A stretch of 50,521 bases of DNA from Rhodospirillales bacterium. Lineage in GTDB: Bacteria; Pseudomonadota; Alphaproteobacteria; ATCC43930; CGMCC-115725. Positions 23,092-34,604 of this stretch are shown here, in pieces (the first letter of the stretch is position 1; each line of letters begins with the position of its first letter). The stretch is taken from NCBI GenBank assembly GCA_027315365.1, contig DAHUYF010000157.1, forward strand, positions 1 to 50,521, read 5' to 3'. Under the pieces are notes generated by a model. It had not been told where the DNA came from and did no database searches. It worked only from the letters and a program-made list of their open reading frames with translations. Made by a program: the position numbers and the translations under genes.

Positions 23092-23570
23092 TGTGTCGCG
23101 GCGAGCAGCAGCTCGAGCGCGCGCCGCGTCGCGGCGAGGCGCACCGCGGCACGGTCGCCGGGGAAGACATGGCTTTCGGTAGCGGTCTTGCCGCGCCGGG
23201 CGACGCCGAACCAGACCAGCCCGACCGGCTTCGCCGCGCTGCCGCCGCCGGGGCCGGCGATGCCGGTGACGGCGACCGCGAGGTCGACCGGCGAGAGGCC
23301 GAGCGCGCCCGCCGCCATCGCCGCCGCCACCTCGCCGCTCACCGCGCCATGCCGGGCGATGAGCGCCATCGGCACGCCCAGCAGCGAGCTCTTGGCCTCG
23401 TTGGAATAGGTCACGTAGCCGCGCTCCACCACGTCGGACGAGCCCGCGATGTCGGTCAGCGCCGCGGCGACCATGCCGCCGGTGCAGGATTCCGCGGTGG
23501 CAAGCTTGAGGCCCTTGCCGCGGCAGGCGTTGAGCACCGCCTCGGCGAGGCTTTGGAGCGCCTCAGCCAA
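23088..23570 (-). CDS. cinA: CinA C-terminal domain protein (nicotinamide-nucleotide amidohydrolase)
   Basis: A 160-residue stand-alone CinA C-terminal domain with KLATAESCTGGMVAAALTDI, SSDVVERGYVTYSNEAK and AVAVTGIAGPGGGSAAKPVG. Characterised members deamidate NMN to nicotinate mononucleotide in pyridine-nucleotide recycling. The N-terminal molybdopterin-like domain of long CinA proteins is absent, as usual in this class. The start is taken as the TTG at 23570, overlapping the stop of pgpA; a longer frame upstream reads Cys/Ser-rich antisense-like sequence. The end overlaps the next ligase gene. Confidence 0.88.
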   Translation of the reverse strand: MAEALQSLAEAVLNACRGKGLKLATAESCTGGMVAAALTDIAGSSDVVERGYVTYSNEAKSSLLGVPMALIARHGAVSGEVAAAMAAGALGLSPVDLAVAVTGIAGPGGGSAAKPVGLVWFGVARRGKTATESHVFPGDRAAVRLAATRRALELLLAATQ

Positions 23571-24060
23571 TCGGCCGCCCCAGCACGAGCAGCAGCAGCA
23601 GGAGCGCCGCGGCGGCGTAGAAGCCGGCGGCGATGTCGTCGGCCATGATGCCGAGGCCGCCGCCGACATGCCGGTCGAGCCAGCCCGCCGGCCAGGGCTT
23701 CAGGATGTCGAACAGCCGGAAGAGCAGAAACCCGGCGAGGTATCCCAGCGCGTCGGGCGGCGTCACCGCCAGCGCCAGCCACTGCCCCGCCACTTCGTCG
23801 ACCACCACCGAGCCGGGGTCCTCGGCGCCGCTGGCGCGCGCCGCGCGGCGCGCCGCCCACCAGCCGATGACAAACACCAGCGCGGCGGCGATCAGCAGCG
23901 CGCGGGAACCGAACAGCCAGGCGATCGTCCAGGCGAAGGGCAGGGCTGCGAGCGAGCCCCAGGTGCCGGGAAACCAGGGCAATAGCCCCGAGCCGAACCA
24001 GGTGGCGATAAGCGTCGCCGGATGAAACCACGCCGTCCCGGAGGGCGCCGCGTCGCTCAC
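23563..24060 (-). CDS. pgpA: Phosphatidylglycerophosphatase A
   Basis: Dephosphorylates phosphatidylglycerol phosphate at the inner membrane. The 165 residues include [20 protein letters not shown], the acidic catalytic region [33 protein letters not shown] and [17 protein letters not shown], in family order with several membrane segments. The start is a GTG at 24060 that overlaps the TGA of ispDF (GTGA), giving translational coupling. The stop overlaps the TTG start of cinA. Confidence 0.9.
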   Translation of the reverse strand: MSDAAPSGTAWFHPATLIATWFGSGLLPWFPGTWGSLAALPFAWTIAWLFGSRALLIAAALVFVIGWWAARRAARASGAEDPGSVVVDEVAGQWLALAVTPPDALGYLAGFLLFRLFDILKPWPAGWLDRHVGGGLGIMADDIAAGFYAAAALLLLLLVLGRPIG

Positions 24061-25217
24061 GGCGCGAGCGGCAGGCGCAGGGTGGCGATCGCCTGCGCCG
24101 CGATGCCTTCGCTCCGGCCGGTGAAGCCCAGCCCTTCGGTGGTGGTGGCCTTGACGCTGACCCGGCTCGGATCGAGCGCGAGGATCTCGGCGATGCGCGC
24201 CACCATCGCGGCGCGATGCGGGCCGATCTTCGGCCGCTCGCAGATCAGCGTCACGTCGACATGGCCGATGCTGCCGCCGGCGGCGGCGACGAGGCCGGCG
24301 GCGTGGCGCAGGAAGCGGCGCGACGGCGCGCCGCGCCATTGCGGGTCGCCGGGCGGGAAGTGCAGGCCGATATCGCCGGCGCCGAGCGCGCCCAGGATCG
24401 CGTCGGTGAGCGCATGCAGCCCGACATCGGCGTCGGAATGGCCGACCAGGCCGTGCTCATGCGCGACCTCGACGCCGCAGAGCCAGACGCGGTCGCCGGG
24501 ACCGAAGGCGTGGACATCGAAGCCCTGGCCGGTGCGGATGTCGCCCTGGCGCGCCCGGATCACCTGTTCGGCCTGCACCAGATCCTCCGCCGTGGTCACC
24601 TTGAAATTGGCCTCGCTGCCGGCGACGAGGCGGACGCCGAGCCCGGCGCGCTCGGCCACGGCGGCGTCGTCGGAGAGATCGCTGCCGGCGGCGGCGCGAT
24701 GCGCGGCGAGGATCGGCGCGTAGCGAAAGCCCTGCGGCGTCTGCGCCCGCCACAGCTGGGCGCGGTCGAGCGTCTCGACGATGCGCCCGTCGGCGCCGCG
24801 CTTCACCGTGTCCTTGAGCGCCAGCGCCGGGATCGCCCCCGGCGCCTCGTCCAGCGCGGCGAGCACGCGGTCGACGGTGCCGCGGTCGAGAAACGGCCGC
24901 GCGCCGTCATGGATGAGCACGCGCTGGGGCGCGGCGTCGGCGAGGCTCTCGAGGCCGAGCCGCACGGAATCCTGCCGCGCCGCACCCCCCGCCACCGGCG
25001 GCATCAGCGCGAGGCCGCTGGCGGCGGCGTCATAGAGCGCGGCGTCCTGCGGGTTGAAGACGACGCGCACCGCGTCGATGGCGGGATGGTCGGCGAGCGC
25101 CTCGAGGCTGTAGCGCAGCACTGCGCGGCCGGCGAGCGGCAGATATTGCTTGGGCAGCGGCGCGCCCAGCCGGGTGCCGCGCCCCGCCGCCACCACCAGC
25201 GCGATGCAGGAAGCCAT
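24057..25217 (-). CDS. ispDF: Bifunctional IspD/IspF (MEP pathway)
   Basis: A 386-residue fusion of two MEP-pathway isoprenoid enzymes. Residues 1 to about 225 are 2-C-methyl-D-erythritol 4-phosphate cytidylyltransferase ([44 protein letters not shown]). Residues from about 228 are 2-C-methyl-D-erythritol 2,4-cyclodiphosphate synthase ([57 protein letters not shown]). Such fusions are common in alphaproteobacteria. It is first in a minus-strand operon with pgpA and cinA, and divergent from the next membrane protein gene by 64 bp. Confidence 0.96.
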   Translation of the reverse strand: MASCIALVVAAGRGTRLGAPLPKQYLPLAGRAVLRYSLEALADHPAIDAVRVVFNPQDAALYDAAASGLALMPPVAGGAARQDSVRLGLESLADAAPQRVLIHDGARPFLDRGTVDRVLAALDEAPGAIPALALKDTVKRGADGRIVETLDRAQLWRAQTPQGFRYAPILAAHRAAAGSDLSDDAAVAERAGLGVRLVAGSEANFKVTTAEDLVQAEQVIRARQGDIRTGQGFDVHAFGPGDRVWLCGVEVAHEHGLVGHSDADVGLHALTDAILGALGAGDIGLHFPPGDPQWRGAPSRRFLRHAAGLVAAAGGSIGHVDVTLICERPKIGPHRAAMVARIAEILALDPSRVSVKATTTEGLGFTGRSEGIAAQAIATLRLPLAP

Positions 25218-25281
25218 GGCCGCAAGCTAAACCAGAGCGCAACGCTTGCCAAGGCGACGGCCGCATGGCTATCTCCGCGCC

Positions 25282-26079
25282 ATGGCGATCCTCGCGCTCA
25301 ATGTGGCGGCGCTGCTGGCTTTGGTGCCGGCGGCGGCGGTGTCGTTCCGGCGCCGCGGCGCGCCCGGCGCGCTGTTCTTCGCGCTGCTGGCGCTGGGCGT
25401 GGTCGGCCCCGGCCTCTGGGTGATGGCCCAGGCCGACGGCGAATGGCGCACCGGCTTCGCCATGTCGCTCTGGGTGACCATCGCCGCCACCATGGCGCTC
25501 TACCTGGCGCTGTCGCTGGCGACGCGCCATGCCTGGCAGCTCTCGCCGCTGCTGCTGCCCTATCTGCTGCTGCTGGCACTCCTCGCCGTGGTCTGGGAGC
25601 GGGCGCCGGATCGGCCGGTGCCGGGCGCCGTGCCGGCCGGCTGGCTCGACGCGCATATCGTCTTCGCGGTGGCCACCTATGGCCTCATCACCATCGCCGC
25701 CGTCGCCGGCTTTGCCGTCTTTCTCCAGGAGGGCGCGCTCAAGACCAAGCGGCCGACCGCGCTGACCCGACTGCTGCCGCCGATGGCGGCGAGCGAGAGC
25801 CTGGAGCTGCGTCTGCTGGCCGCGGCGGAGGCGGTGCTGGCGCTCGGCCTGTTGAGCGGCATGGCGGCGGCGCATTTCCTCGCCGGCACGCTGCTGCCCT
25901 TCGATCACAAGACGCTGTTCTCGCTCGCCGCCTTCGTCGTGCTGGGCGGCTTGCTGCTGGCGCGCTACCGCCAGGGCATCCGCGGACGCCGCGTGGCGCG
26001 CCTGGCGCTGCTGGCCTGGCTGCTGCTCACGCTTGCCTATCCCGGGGTGAAATTCGTCACCGGCGTTCTCATGGGTTGA
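25282..26079 (+). CDS. Cytochrome c assembly (CcsA/HemX-like) membrane protein
   Basis: A 265-residue polytopic membrane protein with about eight hydrophobic segments. The pattern [20 protein letters not shown] ... [10 protein letters not shown] ... [14 protein letters not shown] ... [20 protein letters not shown] fits the cytochrome c assembly protein family (CcsA/YpjD/HemX type), with His residues in the expected segments that could contact haem. The classical tryptophan-rich WWD loop is not evident, so a true cytochrome c role is not proven. The start is the ATG at 25282. Its stop codon lies inside an inverted repeat before dusB. Confidence 0.75.
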   Translation: MAILALNVAALLALVPAAAVSFRRRGAPGALFFALLALGVVGPGLWVMAQADGEWRTGFAMSLWVTIAATMALYLALSLATRHAWQLSPLLLPYLLLLALLAVVWERAPDRPVPGAVPAGWLDAHIVFAVATYGLITIAAVAGFAVFLQEGALKTKRPTALTRLLPPMAASESLELRLLAAAEAVLALGLLSGMAAAHFLAGTLLPFDHKTLFSLAAFVVLGGLLLARYRQGIRGRRVARLALLAWLLLTLAYPGVKFVTGVLMG

Positions 26080-26097
26080 AAATACGGTTGTTTTCAA
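26076..26097. promoter_or_regulatory. AT-rich inverted repeat upstream of dusB
   Basis: TTGAAAA (26076-26082) and TTTTCAA (26091-26097) form a 7-bp inverted repeat with an 8-nt spacer, overlapping the stop of the preceding gene. It opens an AT-rich stretch of about 60 bp before dusB-ntrB-ntrC. It may be an operator or part of the promoter of the ntr operon; no sigma-54 promoter (GG/GC pair 12 bp apart) was seen here. Confidence 0.4.
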
Positions 26098-26171
26098 TTG
26101 AGTATGGCGCCGCCCGATTTCTGTTGCGCTGCCATATGAGCGGGTTATCATGTGCTCAAATATTGAGCAAC

Positions 26172-27176
26172 ATGGCCAGTGCCCACGAAATGACCATCGA
26201 TCTCGGTTCGCTTCGTCTCGACGATCCCGTCATCCTCGCGCCGATGTCGGGAGTGACGGACCTGCCGTTCCGCCGGCAGGTCAAGCGCTACGGCGCCGGT
26301 CTCGTCGTCTCCGAGATGATCGCCAGCGAAGCGATGATCCGCGAGACGCGCCAGTCGCTGGCGATGGCGGCGAACTGTCCGGAGGAGCAGCCGATGGCGG
26401 TGCAGCTTGCCGGCTGCGAGCCCGCGGTCATGGCCGAGGCGGCGCGGCTCAATGCCGATCGCGGCGCCGCGCTCATCGACATCAATTTCGGCTGTCCGGT
26501 GAAGAAGGTGGTGAACGGCCATGCCGGCTCAGCGCTGATGCGCGACGAGACGCATGCCGCGCGCATCCTCGAGGCGGTGGTGAAGGCGGTGCGGCTGCCG
26601 GTGACGTTGAAAATGCGTACCGGCTGGGACGCGGCGAACCGCAACGCGCCGCGTCTGGCGCGCATCGCCGAGGCCTGCGGCATCCGGATGATCACCGTCC
26701 ATGGCCGCACCCGCTGCCAGTTCTACGAAGGCAGTGCCGATTGGCGCTTCATCCGCGAGGTGAAGGAGGCGGTGACGCTGCCGGTGATCGTCAACGGCGA
26801 CATCTGCTCGCTCGATGATGCGCGGGACGCGCTGGTGCAATCGGGCGCCGACGGGCTGATGATCGGCCGCGGCAGCTATGGCCGTCCCTGGTTCGTCGGC
26901 CAGGTCATCCACTACCTGCGCCGCGGCGAGCGCCTGCCCGATCCGCCGCTCGCCGAGCAGCTTCAGGCGGTGCTGGCGCATTACCAGGCGATGCTCGCCC
27001 ATTACGGCCGCAGCGTCGGCAGCCGCATCGCGCGCAAGCATATCGGCTGGTACTCGAAGGGCCTGCCGGGCTCGGCCGAGTTCCGCGCCGCGGTCAACCG
27101 CACCGACGACACCGAGGCGGTGGCGGCGATGATCCGCGCCTTCTATGAGCCGCTGCTCGAGCGGCAGGCGGCTTGA
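26172..27176 (+). CDS. dusB: tRNA-dihydrouridine synthase (NifR3 type)
   Basis: An FMN enzyme that reduces uridine to dihydrouridine in tRNA. Motifs are [29 protein letters not shown], the catalytic Cys108 in [38 protein letters not shown] and [16 protein letters not shown]. In-frame ATGs exist at 26136, 26172 and 26190; 26172 is a compromise, giving 334 residues. The gene starts the classic nifR3-ntrB-ntrC arrangement of alphaproteobacteria and ends 2 bp before ntrB. Confidence 0.93.
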   Translation: MASAHEMTIDLGSLRLDDPVILAPMSGVTDLPFRRQVKRYGAGLVVSEMIASEAMIRETRQSLAMAANCPEEQPMAVQLAGCEPAVMAEAARLNADRGAALIDINFGCPVKKVVNGHAGSALMRDETHAARILEAVVKAVRLPVTLKMRTGWDAANRNAPRLARIAEACGIRMITVHGRTRCQFYEGSADWRFIREVKEAVTLPVIVNGDICSLDDARDALVQSGADGLMIGRGSYGRPWFVGQVIHYLRRGERLPDPPLAEQLQAVLAHYQAMLAHYGRSVGSRIARKHIGWYSKGLPGSAEFRAAVNRTDDTEAVAAMIRAFYEPLLERQAA

Positions 27177-27178
27177 GC

Positions 27179-28302
27179 ATGGGCAAATCCGCCGCCGTGG
27201 CCAAGCGCGGCAGCGCCTGGAGCGCGCGCGTCGACGCGTCGGCGGTGCTGTCGGCGCTGCCCGACCCGGTGCTGGTGGTCGACGCCGCCGGCGCGCTGAT
27301 CTATGCCAATGCCGCGGCCGAGCAGTTCTTCGACGCCAGTGCCGCGACCCTGCTCGGCGCCCGGCTGGCGGAAATGCTGCCCGCCGACAGCCCGATCTTC
27401 GCACTGATCGACAGCGTCCGCGGCAGCGGCCACAGCGTCTCCGAATACGGCGTCAGCCTGGAGACGCCGCGGCTCGGCGCCCACATCGTGACGGTGCAGG
27501 CGGCGCCCATCGCCGAGAACCGCGCCGAAGTGGTGGTGACCTTGCAGGAGCGCTCGATCGCCCACAAGATCGATCGCCAGCTCACCCACCGCAACGCGGC
27601 GCGCTCGGTGACCGCGATGGCGGCGATGCTGGCGCATGAGGTCAAGAACCCGCTCTCCGGCATCCGCGGCGCGGCCCAGCTGCTCGAGGAGAACGCCGGC
27701 GCCGGCGACCGCGAGCTCACCCGCCTCATCTGCGACGAGAGCGACCGCATCTGCGCGCTGGTCGACCGCATGGAGGTGTTCTCCGACCAGCGCCCGATCG
27801 AGCGCGGCCCGATCAACATCCACGAGGTGCTGGAACGGGTGCGGCTGGTGGCGCAGACCGGCTTCGCCCGCCATGTCCGCTTCATCGAGGAATACGACCC
27901 CTCGCTGCCGCCGGTGCACGGCAACCGCGATCTGCTGATCCAGGTGTTCCTCAACCTGGTCAAGAACGCCGCCGAGGCGGTGCCGGCGCAGGGCGGCGAA
28001 ATCCAGATCGCCTCGGCCTATCAGCACGGCGTGCGGCTGGCGGTGGCCGGCAGCGACAGCCGCGTCCATCTGCCGCTGGTGATCTCGGTGATCGACAATG
28101 GCGAGGGCATTCCCGAGGAGCTGGGCCAGCATCTCTTCGATCCCTTCGTCACCACCAAGCACAATGGCAGCGGCCTCGGTCTGGCGCTGGTCGCCAAGGT
28201 GATCGGCGACCATGGCGGCGTGATCGAGTTCGACAGCCAGCCGCGGCGCACCGTGTTCCGCGTCTTCCTGCCGATGGCGCCGCGGCTCGCGGGGCCGGCA
28301 AA

Positions 28303-28306
<4 letters not shown>
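27179..28306 (+). CDS. ntrB: Nitrogen regulation sensor kinase NtrB (GlnL)
   Basis: A cytoplasmic histidine kinase of 375 residues that phosphorylates or dephosphorylates NtrC in response to PII protein. An N-terminal PAS domain (about 18-120, [20 protein letters not shown]) is followed by the H-box [18 protein letters not shown] with His153, and ATPase boxes [22 protein letters not shown] and [19 protein letters not shown]. There are no membrane segments, as expected. Its TGA overlaps the ATG of ntrC. Confidence 0.95.
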
Positions 28307-29748
<1,442 letters not shown>

Positions 29749-29817
29749 CGCGCGTCGCGCGGGCCGGGGGCGCGCCGAAGCGCCGCGGCCGCGGGCCGCT
29801 CTTTGCCGCCTCGGCAA

Positions 29818-29848
29818 TTGGACAGCGCCGCCACCGACTGCCTAGAAT
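29818..29848 (+). promoter_or_regulatory. Candidate promoter of ntrYX
   Basis: TTGGAC (29818-29823) and TAGAAT (29843-29848) are separated by 19 bp, wider than ideal, in the 145-bp gap between ntrC and ntrY. It suggests that ntrYX can be transcribed apart from ntrBC. This is an eye-match only. Confidence 0.3.
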
Positions 29849-29893
29849 GCCTGCGCGCGCCGGTAGCGCGCGGGGAGGCGGGCGGAAGCGCTG

Positions 29894-32128
29894 ATGAGCC
29901 TATCGCGGGAGCTGATGCTCTGGGCCGGTCGGGTGCGGCTGGTTCGCAAGGCCGCGATCGGGCTGGCGCTGGCCGCCTTCGCCTCGGCCATTGCGACGTA
30001 TCTGGCGTTGCGCGGCCTGCCGCCCTTCGGCGGCCAGCGGCCGCCTTCGATGGATCAGCTCTTTCTGCTGCTCAACCTGCTGCTGGTGCTGCCGCTCTGC
30101 GCCATCGTCGCCTGGCGCGTGGTGCAGGTCTGGACCGAGCGCCGGCGCGGCCTGGCCGGCTCGCGCCTCCATGTGCGGCTGGTCGTGCTGTTCAGCCTCG
30201 TGGCGGTGATCCCGACCATCGTCGTCGCGGTGTTCTCGTACCTTCTGTTCAACTTCGGCGTTCAAGCCTGGTTCAGCGAGCGCGTCCGCACCGCGCTTTC
30301 GGAATCGCTGGCGGTGGCCGAGGCCTATCTCCACGAGCACCAGCAGACGATCAGAGCCGACGTCGTCAGCATGGCCAACGACCTCGACCGCGACGCCGCC
30401 TTTCTCGCCGTCAACCCGCAGCGCCTCAACCAGATGGTGGCGGCGCAGGCGTCGCTGCGCTCGCTGACCGAGGCGGTGGTCTTCGATCGCGACGGACGGA
30501 TGCTGGCGCGCTCGGGATTCAGCCTGTCGCTGTCGCTGGAGCCGGTACCGGACTGGGCGATGCGCCAGGCCGATACCGGCGACGTCGCGGTGATGACCAG
30601 CGACAATGACGACCGGGTGCGGGCGCTGATGCGGCTGCCCGCCTTCGGCCGCGTCTATCTCTATGTCGGCCGCTTCGTCGATCCCGCCGTGCTGAGCCAC
30701 ATGGAACAGACGCAGCGCGCGGTGGCGCAGTACGAGCGCATGGAAGGCGAGCGTTCGTCCTTCCAGATCGCCTTCTCGCTGCTGTTCCTCGCGGTCGGCG
30801 TGCTGCTGCTCACCGGCGCCGTCTGGGTGGGGTTGAGCCTCGCCACCAAGCTGGCGCGTCCGATCAGCTCGCTGGTGGTCGCCGCCGAGCAGGTGCGCTC
30901 CGGCGACCTCGCCGCGCGGGTGCCGGAGGGCGAGGGCGATGCCGAGTTCGGCTCGCTCTCCCGCGCCTTCAACCGCATGACCCATCAGCTTCAGGCGCAG
31001 CAGAGCGAGCTGATCGAAGCCAACCGCCAGCTCGACCAGCGCCGGCGCTTCACCGAGACGGTGCTGTCCGGCGTCTCGGCCGGCGTCATCGGCCTCGACC
31101 AGCAGGGCCGGGTCAACCTGCCGAACCGCTCCGCCTCGCTGCTGCTCGGCATCGATCTCGACCAGTCGATCGGCCAGGATCTCGCCGAGGCGGTGCCGGA
31201 GATGGAGGCGCTGGTCGAGGAGGCGAGCCGCCGGCCCGAGCGGCTGGCGCAGTCGCAGGTGCAGGTGGTGCGGCGCGGGCGGGCCAAGACGCTGCTGGTG
31301 CGGATCGCCGCCGAGCGCGCCGAGGGCGAGGTCAAGGGCTATGTCGTCACCTTCGACGACATCACCGATCTGCTCGCGGCGCAGCGCAAGGCCGCCTGGG
31401 CCGACGTCGCGCGGCGCATCGCGCACGAGATCAAGAACCCGCTGACCCCGATCCAGCTCTCGGCGGAGCGGCTGAAGCGCAAATACGCCAAGGACATCCG
31501 CAACGACCCCGAGACCTTCGCCACCTGCACCGACACGATCATCCGCCATGTCGGCGATATCGGCCGCATGGTCGACGAGTTCTCCTCCTTCGCGCGCATG
31601 CCGGCGCCGACCATCAGGGACGAGGACCTGGTCGAGATCGTGCGCCAGGCGGTGTTCCTGCAGCGCACCGCGACGCCGGAGATCCGCTTCGCGCTCGAGA
31701 TCGCGCCGGGGCAGCGGCTGGCCTGCGATGCGCGGCAGGTGAGCCAGGCGCTGGTCAACCTGCTCAAGAACGCCGCCGAATCGATCCATGCGCGCGACGG
31801 CGACGCGCCGCCGGGCGAGATCGCGGTGCGGCTGGTCGAGACGCCGGGCCAGATCGCGCTCATCGTCGAGGACAACGGCCGCGGACTGCCGAAGGAGGGG
31901 CGCGACCGGCTGGCCGAGCCTTACGTGACGACGCGCGCCAAGGGCACCGGCCTCGGCCTCGCCATCGTCAAGAAGATCATGGAGGATCACGGCGGCGAGC
32001 TGATCCTGGAGGACCGCGAGGAGGGCGGCGCGCGGGTGACGCTCGCCTTCCATCGCGGCGAGGGCCGCGCCGCGGCGCCGCCCGCCGAAGCCGCCGCCGC
32101 AGCGAAGGTCACCGTTCATGGCGCATGA
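29894..32128 (+). CDS. ntrY: Nitrogen/redox sensor kinase NtrY
   Basis: A 744-residue membrane histidine kinase. Membrane segments lie at about 18-38, 55-75, 95-120 and 291-318, enclosing a periplasmic region between the third and fourth. Then come a HAMP domain, a PAS domain (TVLSGVSAGVIGLDQQGRVN), the H-box RRIAHEIKNPLTPIQLSAER with His511, and ATPase boxes NLLKNAAESI, IVEDNGRGLP and GTGLGLAIVKKIMEDHGGE. NtrY is the cognate kinase of NtrX and has been linked to nitrogen and oxygen/redox sensing. Its end overlaps ntrX by 11 bp. Confidence 0.95.
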   Translation: MSLSRELMLWAGRVRLVRKAAIGLALAAFASAIATYLALRGLPPFGGQRPPSMDQLFLLLNLLLVLPLCAIVAWRVVQVWTERRRGLAGSRLHVRLVVLFSLVAVIPTIVVAVFSYLLFNFGVQAWFSERVRTALSESLAVAEAYLHEHQQTIRADVVSMANDLDRDAAFLAVNPQRLNQMVAAQASLRSLTEAVVFDRDGRMLARSGFSLSLSLEPVPDWAMRQADTGDVAVMTSDNDDRVRALMRLPAFGRVYLYVGRFVDPAVLSHMEQTQRAVAQYERMEGERSSFQIAFSLLFLAVGVLLLTGAVWVGLSLATKLARPISSLVVAAEQVRSGDLAARVPEGEGDAEFGSLSRAFNRMTHQLQAQQSELIEANRQLDQRRRFTETVLSGVSAGVIGLDQQGRVNLPNRSASLLLGIDLDQSIGQDLAEAVPEMEALVEEASRRPERLAQSQVQVVRRGRAKTLLVRIAAERAEGEVKGYVVTFDDITDLLAAQRKAAWADVARRIAHEIKNPLTPIQLSAERLKRKYAKDIRNDPETFATCTDTIIRHVGDIGRMVDEFSSFARMPAPTIRDEDLVEIVRQAVFLQRTATPEIRFALEIAPGQRLACDARQVSQALVNLLKNAAESIHARDGDAPPGEIAVRLVETPGQIALIVEDNGRGLPKEGRDRLAEPYVTTRAKGTGLGLAIVKKIMEDHGGELILEDREEGGARVTLAFHRGEGRAAAPPAEAAAAAKVTVHGA

Positions 32129-33521
32129 GATCCTCGTCGTCGACGACGAAGCCGACATCCGCATGCTGATGTGCGGCATCCTCAAGGACGAGGGCTACGA
32201 GACGCGCGAGGCCGGCAACAGCGCCCAGGCGCTGGCCGCCATACGCTCGCGCCAGCCGACGCTGGTGGTGCTCGACATCTGGCTGCAGGGCAGCGAGCTC
32301 GACGGGCTGGAGATCCTCAAGATCATCCGCCGCGAGCTGCCCAACCTGCCGGTGGTGATGATCAGCGGCCACGGCACCATCGAGACCGCGGTCGCGGCGA
32401 TCAAGATCGGCGCCTACGACTTCATCGAGAAGCCGTTCAAATCCGACCGGCTGCTGCTGATCGTCGAGCGCGCCATCGAGGCGGCGCGGCTCAGGCGCGA
32501 GAACGAGGAGCTGAAGCTGCGCGCCGGCGGCGACGAGGATCTCGTCGGCGTATCGCACGTCATCGCCCAGCTGCGCCAGCAGGTCGAGCGCGCGGCGCCG
32601 ACCGGCAGCCGCATCCTGATCTCCGGCCCGCCCGGCTCGGGCAAGGAGGTCGTGGCGCGCCAGCTCCATCTGCGCTCGCGCCGGGCGCGCGGCGCCTTCA
32701 TGGTGCTGAACTGCGCCACCATGCGGCCGGAACGGCTCGAGCCCGAGCTGTTCGGCACCGAGGCCGGCACCGAGGCGCCGGACAGCCCGCGCAAGGTCGG
32801 CACCTTCGAGCAGGCGCATGGCGGCACGCTGTTCCTCGACGAGGTCGCCGACATGCCGCTGGAGACCCAGGGCAAGATCGTGCGCGCGCTGCAGGAGCAG
32901 ACCTTCGAGCGCGTCGGCGGCGGCCGCGTCGAGGTCGATGTGCGGGTCATCGCCTCGACCAACCGCGACCTGGCGATCGAGATCGCCGCCGGCCGCTTCC
33001 GCGAGGACCTCTATTACCGCCTCGCCGTGGTGCCGCTGCGCGTGCCGCCGCTGCGCGACCGGCGCGAGGACATCCCGCTGCTGGCGCGGCATTTCATGGC
33101 GCGCTCGGCGGAAGCGGCGCGGCTCAGCCCGCGCGAGTTCGGCGAGGACGCGATGGCGGCGCTGCAGGCCTATGAATGGCCGGGCAATGCGCGCCAGCTG
33201 CGCAACGTCGTCGACTGGCTGCTGATCATGGCGCCGGGCGACACCAAGGAGCCGATCCGCGCCGAGATGCTGCCGGCGGAGATCGGCCTGATCGCGCCCA
33301 CCGTGGTGAAGTGGGAGAAGGGCGGCGAGATCATGGGGCTGCCGCTGCGCGACGCCCGCGAGATGTTCGAGCGCGAATACCTGGTGGCGCAGGTGACGCG
33401 CTTCGGCGGCAACATCTCGCGCACCGCCGCCTTCGTCGGCATGGAGCGGTCGGCGCTCCACCGCAAGCTCAAATCCCTGGGCGTCTTCAACGGCGACCGC
33501 CCGGCCAAGCTCGGCGCCTGA
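32118..33521 (+). CDS. ntrX: Response regulator NtrX lacking the sigma-54 contact motif
   Basis: A 467-residue NtrC-family regulator. The receiver domain ([20 protein letters not shown]) has Asp53 in VVLDIWL and Lys in IEKPF. The AAA+ domain has Walker [17 protein letters not shown] and Walker [13 protein letters not shown], and a Fis-type helix-turn-helix ends the protein ([20 protein letters not shown]). Where NtrC has GAFTGA, this protein reads [20 protein letters not shown], so the loop that touches sigma-54 is missing. It therefore probably regulates genes without activating sigma-54. It follows ntrY with overlap. Confidence 0.94.
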   Translation: MAHEILVVDDEADIRMLMCGILKDEGYETREAGNSAQALAAIRSRQPTLVVLDIWLQGSELDGLEILKIIRRELPNLPVVMISGHGTIETAVAAIKIGAYDFIEKPFKSDRLLLIVERAIEAARLRRENEELKLRAGGDEDLVGVSHVIAQLRQQVERAAPTGSRILISGPPGSGKEVVARQLHLRSRRARGAFMVLNCATMRPERLEPELFGTEAGTEAPDSPRKVGTFEQAHGGTLFLDEVADMPLETQGKIVRALQEQTFERVGGGRVEVDVRVIASTNRDLAIEIAAGRFREDLYYRLAVVPLRVPPLRDRREDIPLLARHFMARSAEAARLSPREFGEDAMAALQAYEWPGNARQLRNVVDWLLIMAPGDTKEPIRAEMLPAEIGLIAPTVVKWEKGGEIMGLPLRDAREMFEREYLVAQVTRFGGNISRTAAFVGMERSALHRKLKSLGVFNGDRPAKLGA

Positions 33522-33524
33522 GCG

Positions 33525-34604
33525 ATGGCCGCCATCGTCGCGGCGACCGCTTCCTTCGAGGCCTGGATGCGCCGGTGCATCGCGGTGGTCGAGCGCGATC
33601 TCGCGCTGAAGCACGCGCGCATGGCGCAGGCGCCGTTCCTGTTCCTGCGCGCCACCTTCTACCGCTGGGTCCCGCTGTGGCAGGAGGCCTGCCCGGATCT
33701 CGCCGCGGCGCCGAAGCTGCTGGCGGTGGGCGATCTGCATGTCGAGAATTTCGGCACCTGGCGCGATGCCGAGGGGCGGCTCGCCTGGGGCATCAACGAT
33801 TTCGACGAGGCTTTCGCCATGCCCTACGCCATCGACCTCGTACGGCTGGCGACCAGCGCCCTGCTGGCGGCGCGGCACGAGAAGCTGCGGCTGGGCGCCG
33901 AAGAGGTCTGCGCCGCGCTGCTCGCGGGCTATGGCGAGACCATCGCCGCCGACGGCGGCAGGCCCTTCGTGCTCGAGGAGGAGCATGCCGCGCTGCGCGC
34001 CATGGCGACGGGCGAGGAGCGCGATCCCGAGCGCTTCTGGGCGAAGCTCGGCGCGGCGAGGACGGCGACGGCGCCGCGCGCGGCGCGTAGGCTGCTGCGC
34101 CAGGCGATGCCGGAGACCGAGGGCCGGCCGCGCATCGCCCACCGCGTCGCCGGGCTCGGCAGCCTCGGCCGGCCGCGCTACGTCGCGCTGGGACTGTCCC
34201 ATGGCGGCCTGGTGGCGCGCGAGGCCAAGGCGGTTCTGCCCTCGGCCTTCGCCTGGGCGAACGGCGGCGCAGCGAAGCGCTGCTTCAGCGGCGCGCTGGC
34301 CGAGGCCGCGATCCGCTCGCCCGATCCGTTCTACCGCGTCCGGCAGGGCTGGGTGCTGCGCCGGCTGGCGCCGCATTGCACGGCGATCGAGCTTGCCGAT
34401 TTTCCCAAACGGCGGGAGCATCTCGTCATCCTCAAGGCGATGGGGCGCGAGACCGCCAATGTGCATTGGGGCAGCCCCGCGGCGCTCGCCGCCGTGCGCC
34501 GCGATCTGAAGCGCCGCAAGCCAGGCTGGCTGCACGCGGCGGCGACCCGCATGGCCGAGGCGACGCTGGCGGAATGGCGGCACTGGCGCGCCATACGGGG
34601 GTGA
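33525..34604 (+). CDS. DUF2252 family protein, kinase-like fold
   Basis: A 359-residue protein with the DUF2252 signatures LAVGDLHVENFGTWRD (about residues 71-86) and INDFDEAFAMPYAIDLVRLA shortly after. These GDxHxxN and DFD arrangements resemble the catalytic loop and metal-binding motif of aminoglycoside-phosphotransferase-like kinases, so a small-molecule kinase role is possible but not shown. It begins 3 bp after ntrX, so it may be cotranscribed with ntrYX. dat usually follows ntrX in relatives, so this gene opens an accessory patch reaching 37.1 kb. Confidence 0.82.
   Translation: MAAIVAATASFEAWMRRCIAVVERDLALKHARMAQAPFLFLRATFYRWVPLWQEACPDLAAAPKLLAVGDLHVENFGTWRDAEGRLAWGINDFDEAFAMPYAIDLVRLATSALLAARHEKLRLGAEEVCAALLAGYGETIAADGGRPFVLEEEHAALRAMATGEERDPERFWAKLGAARTATAPRAARRLLRQAMPETEGRPRIAHRVAGLGSLGRPRYVALGLSHGGLVAREAKAVLPSAFAWANGGAAKRCFSGALAEAAIRSPDPFYRVRQGWVLRRLAPHCTAIELADFPKRREHLVILKAMGRETANVHWGSPAALAAVRRDLKRRKPGWLHAAATRMAEATLAEWRHWRAIRG

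Noticed and set aside
24216-26135. Very long open frame on the plus strand across ispDF and the next gene, leading into dusB
   Set aside because: It is antisense to ispDF, and its product is Arg/Ala/Gly-rich with no family similarity. Only the dusB part from about 26172 is real. Long open antisense frames are expected in very GC-rich DNA.
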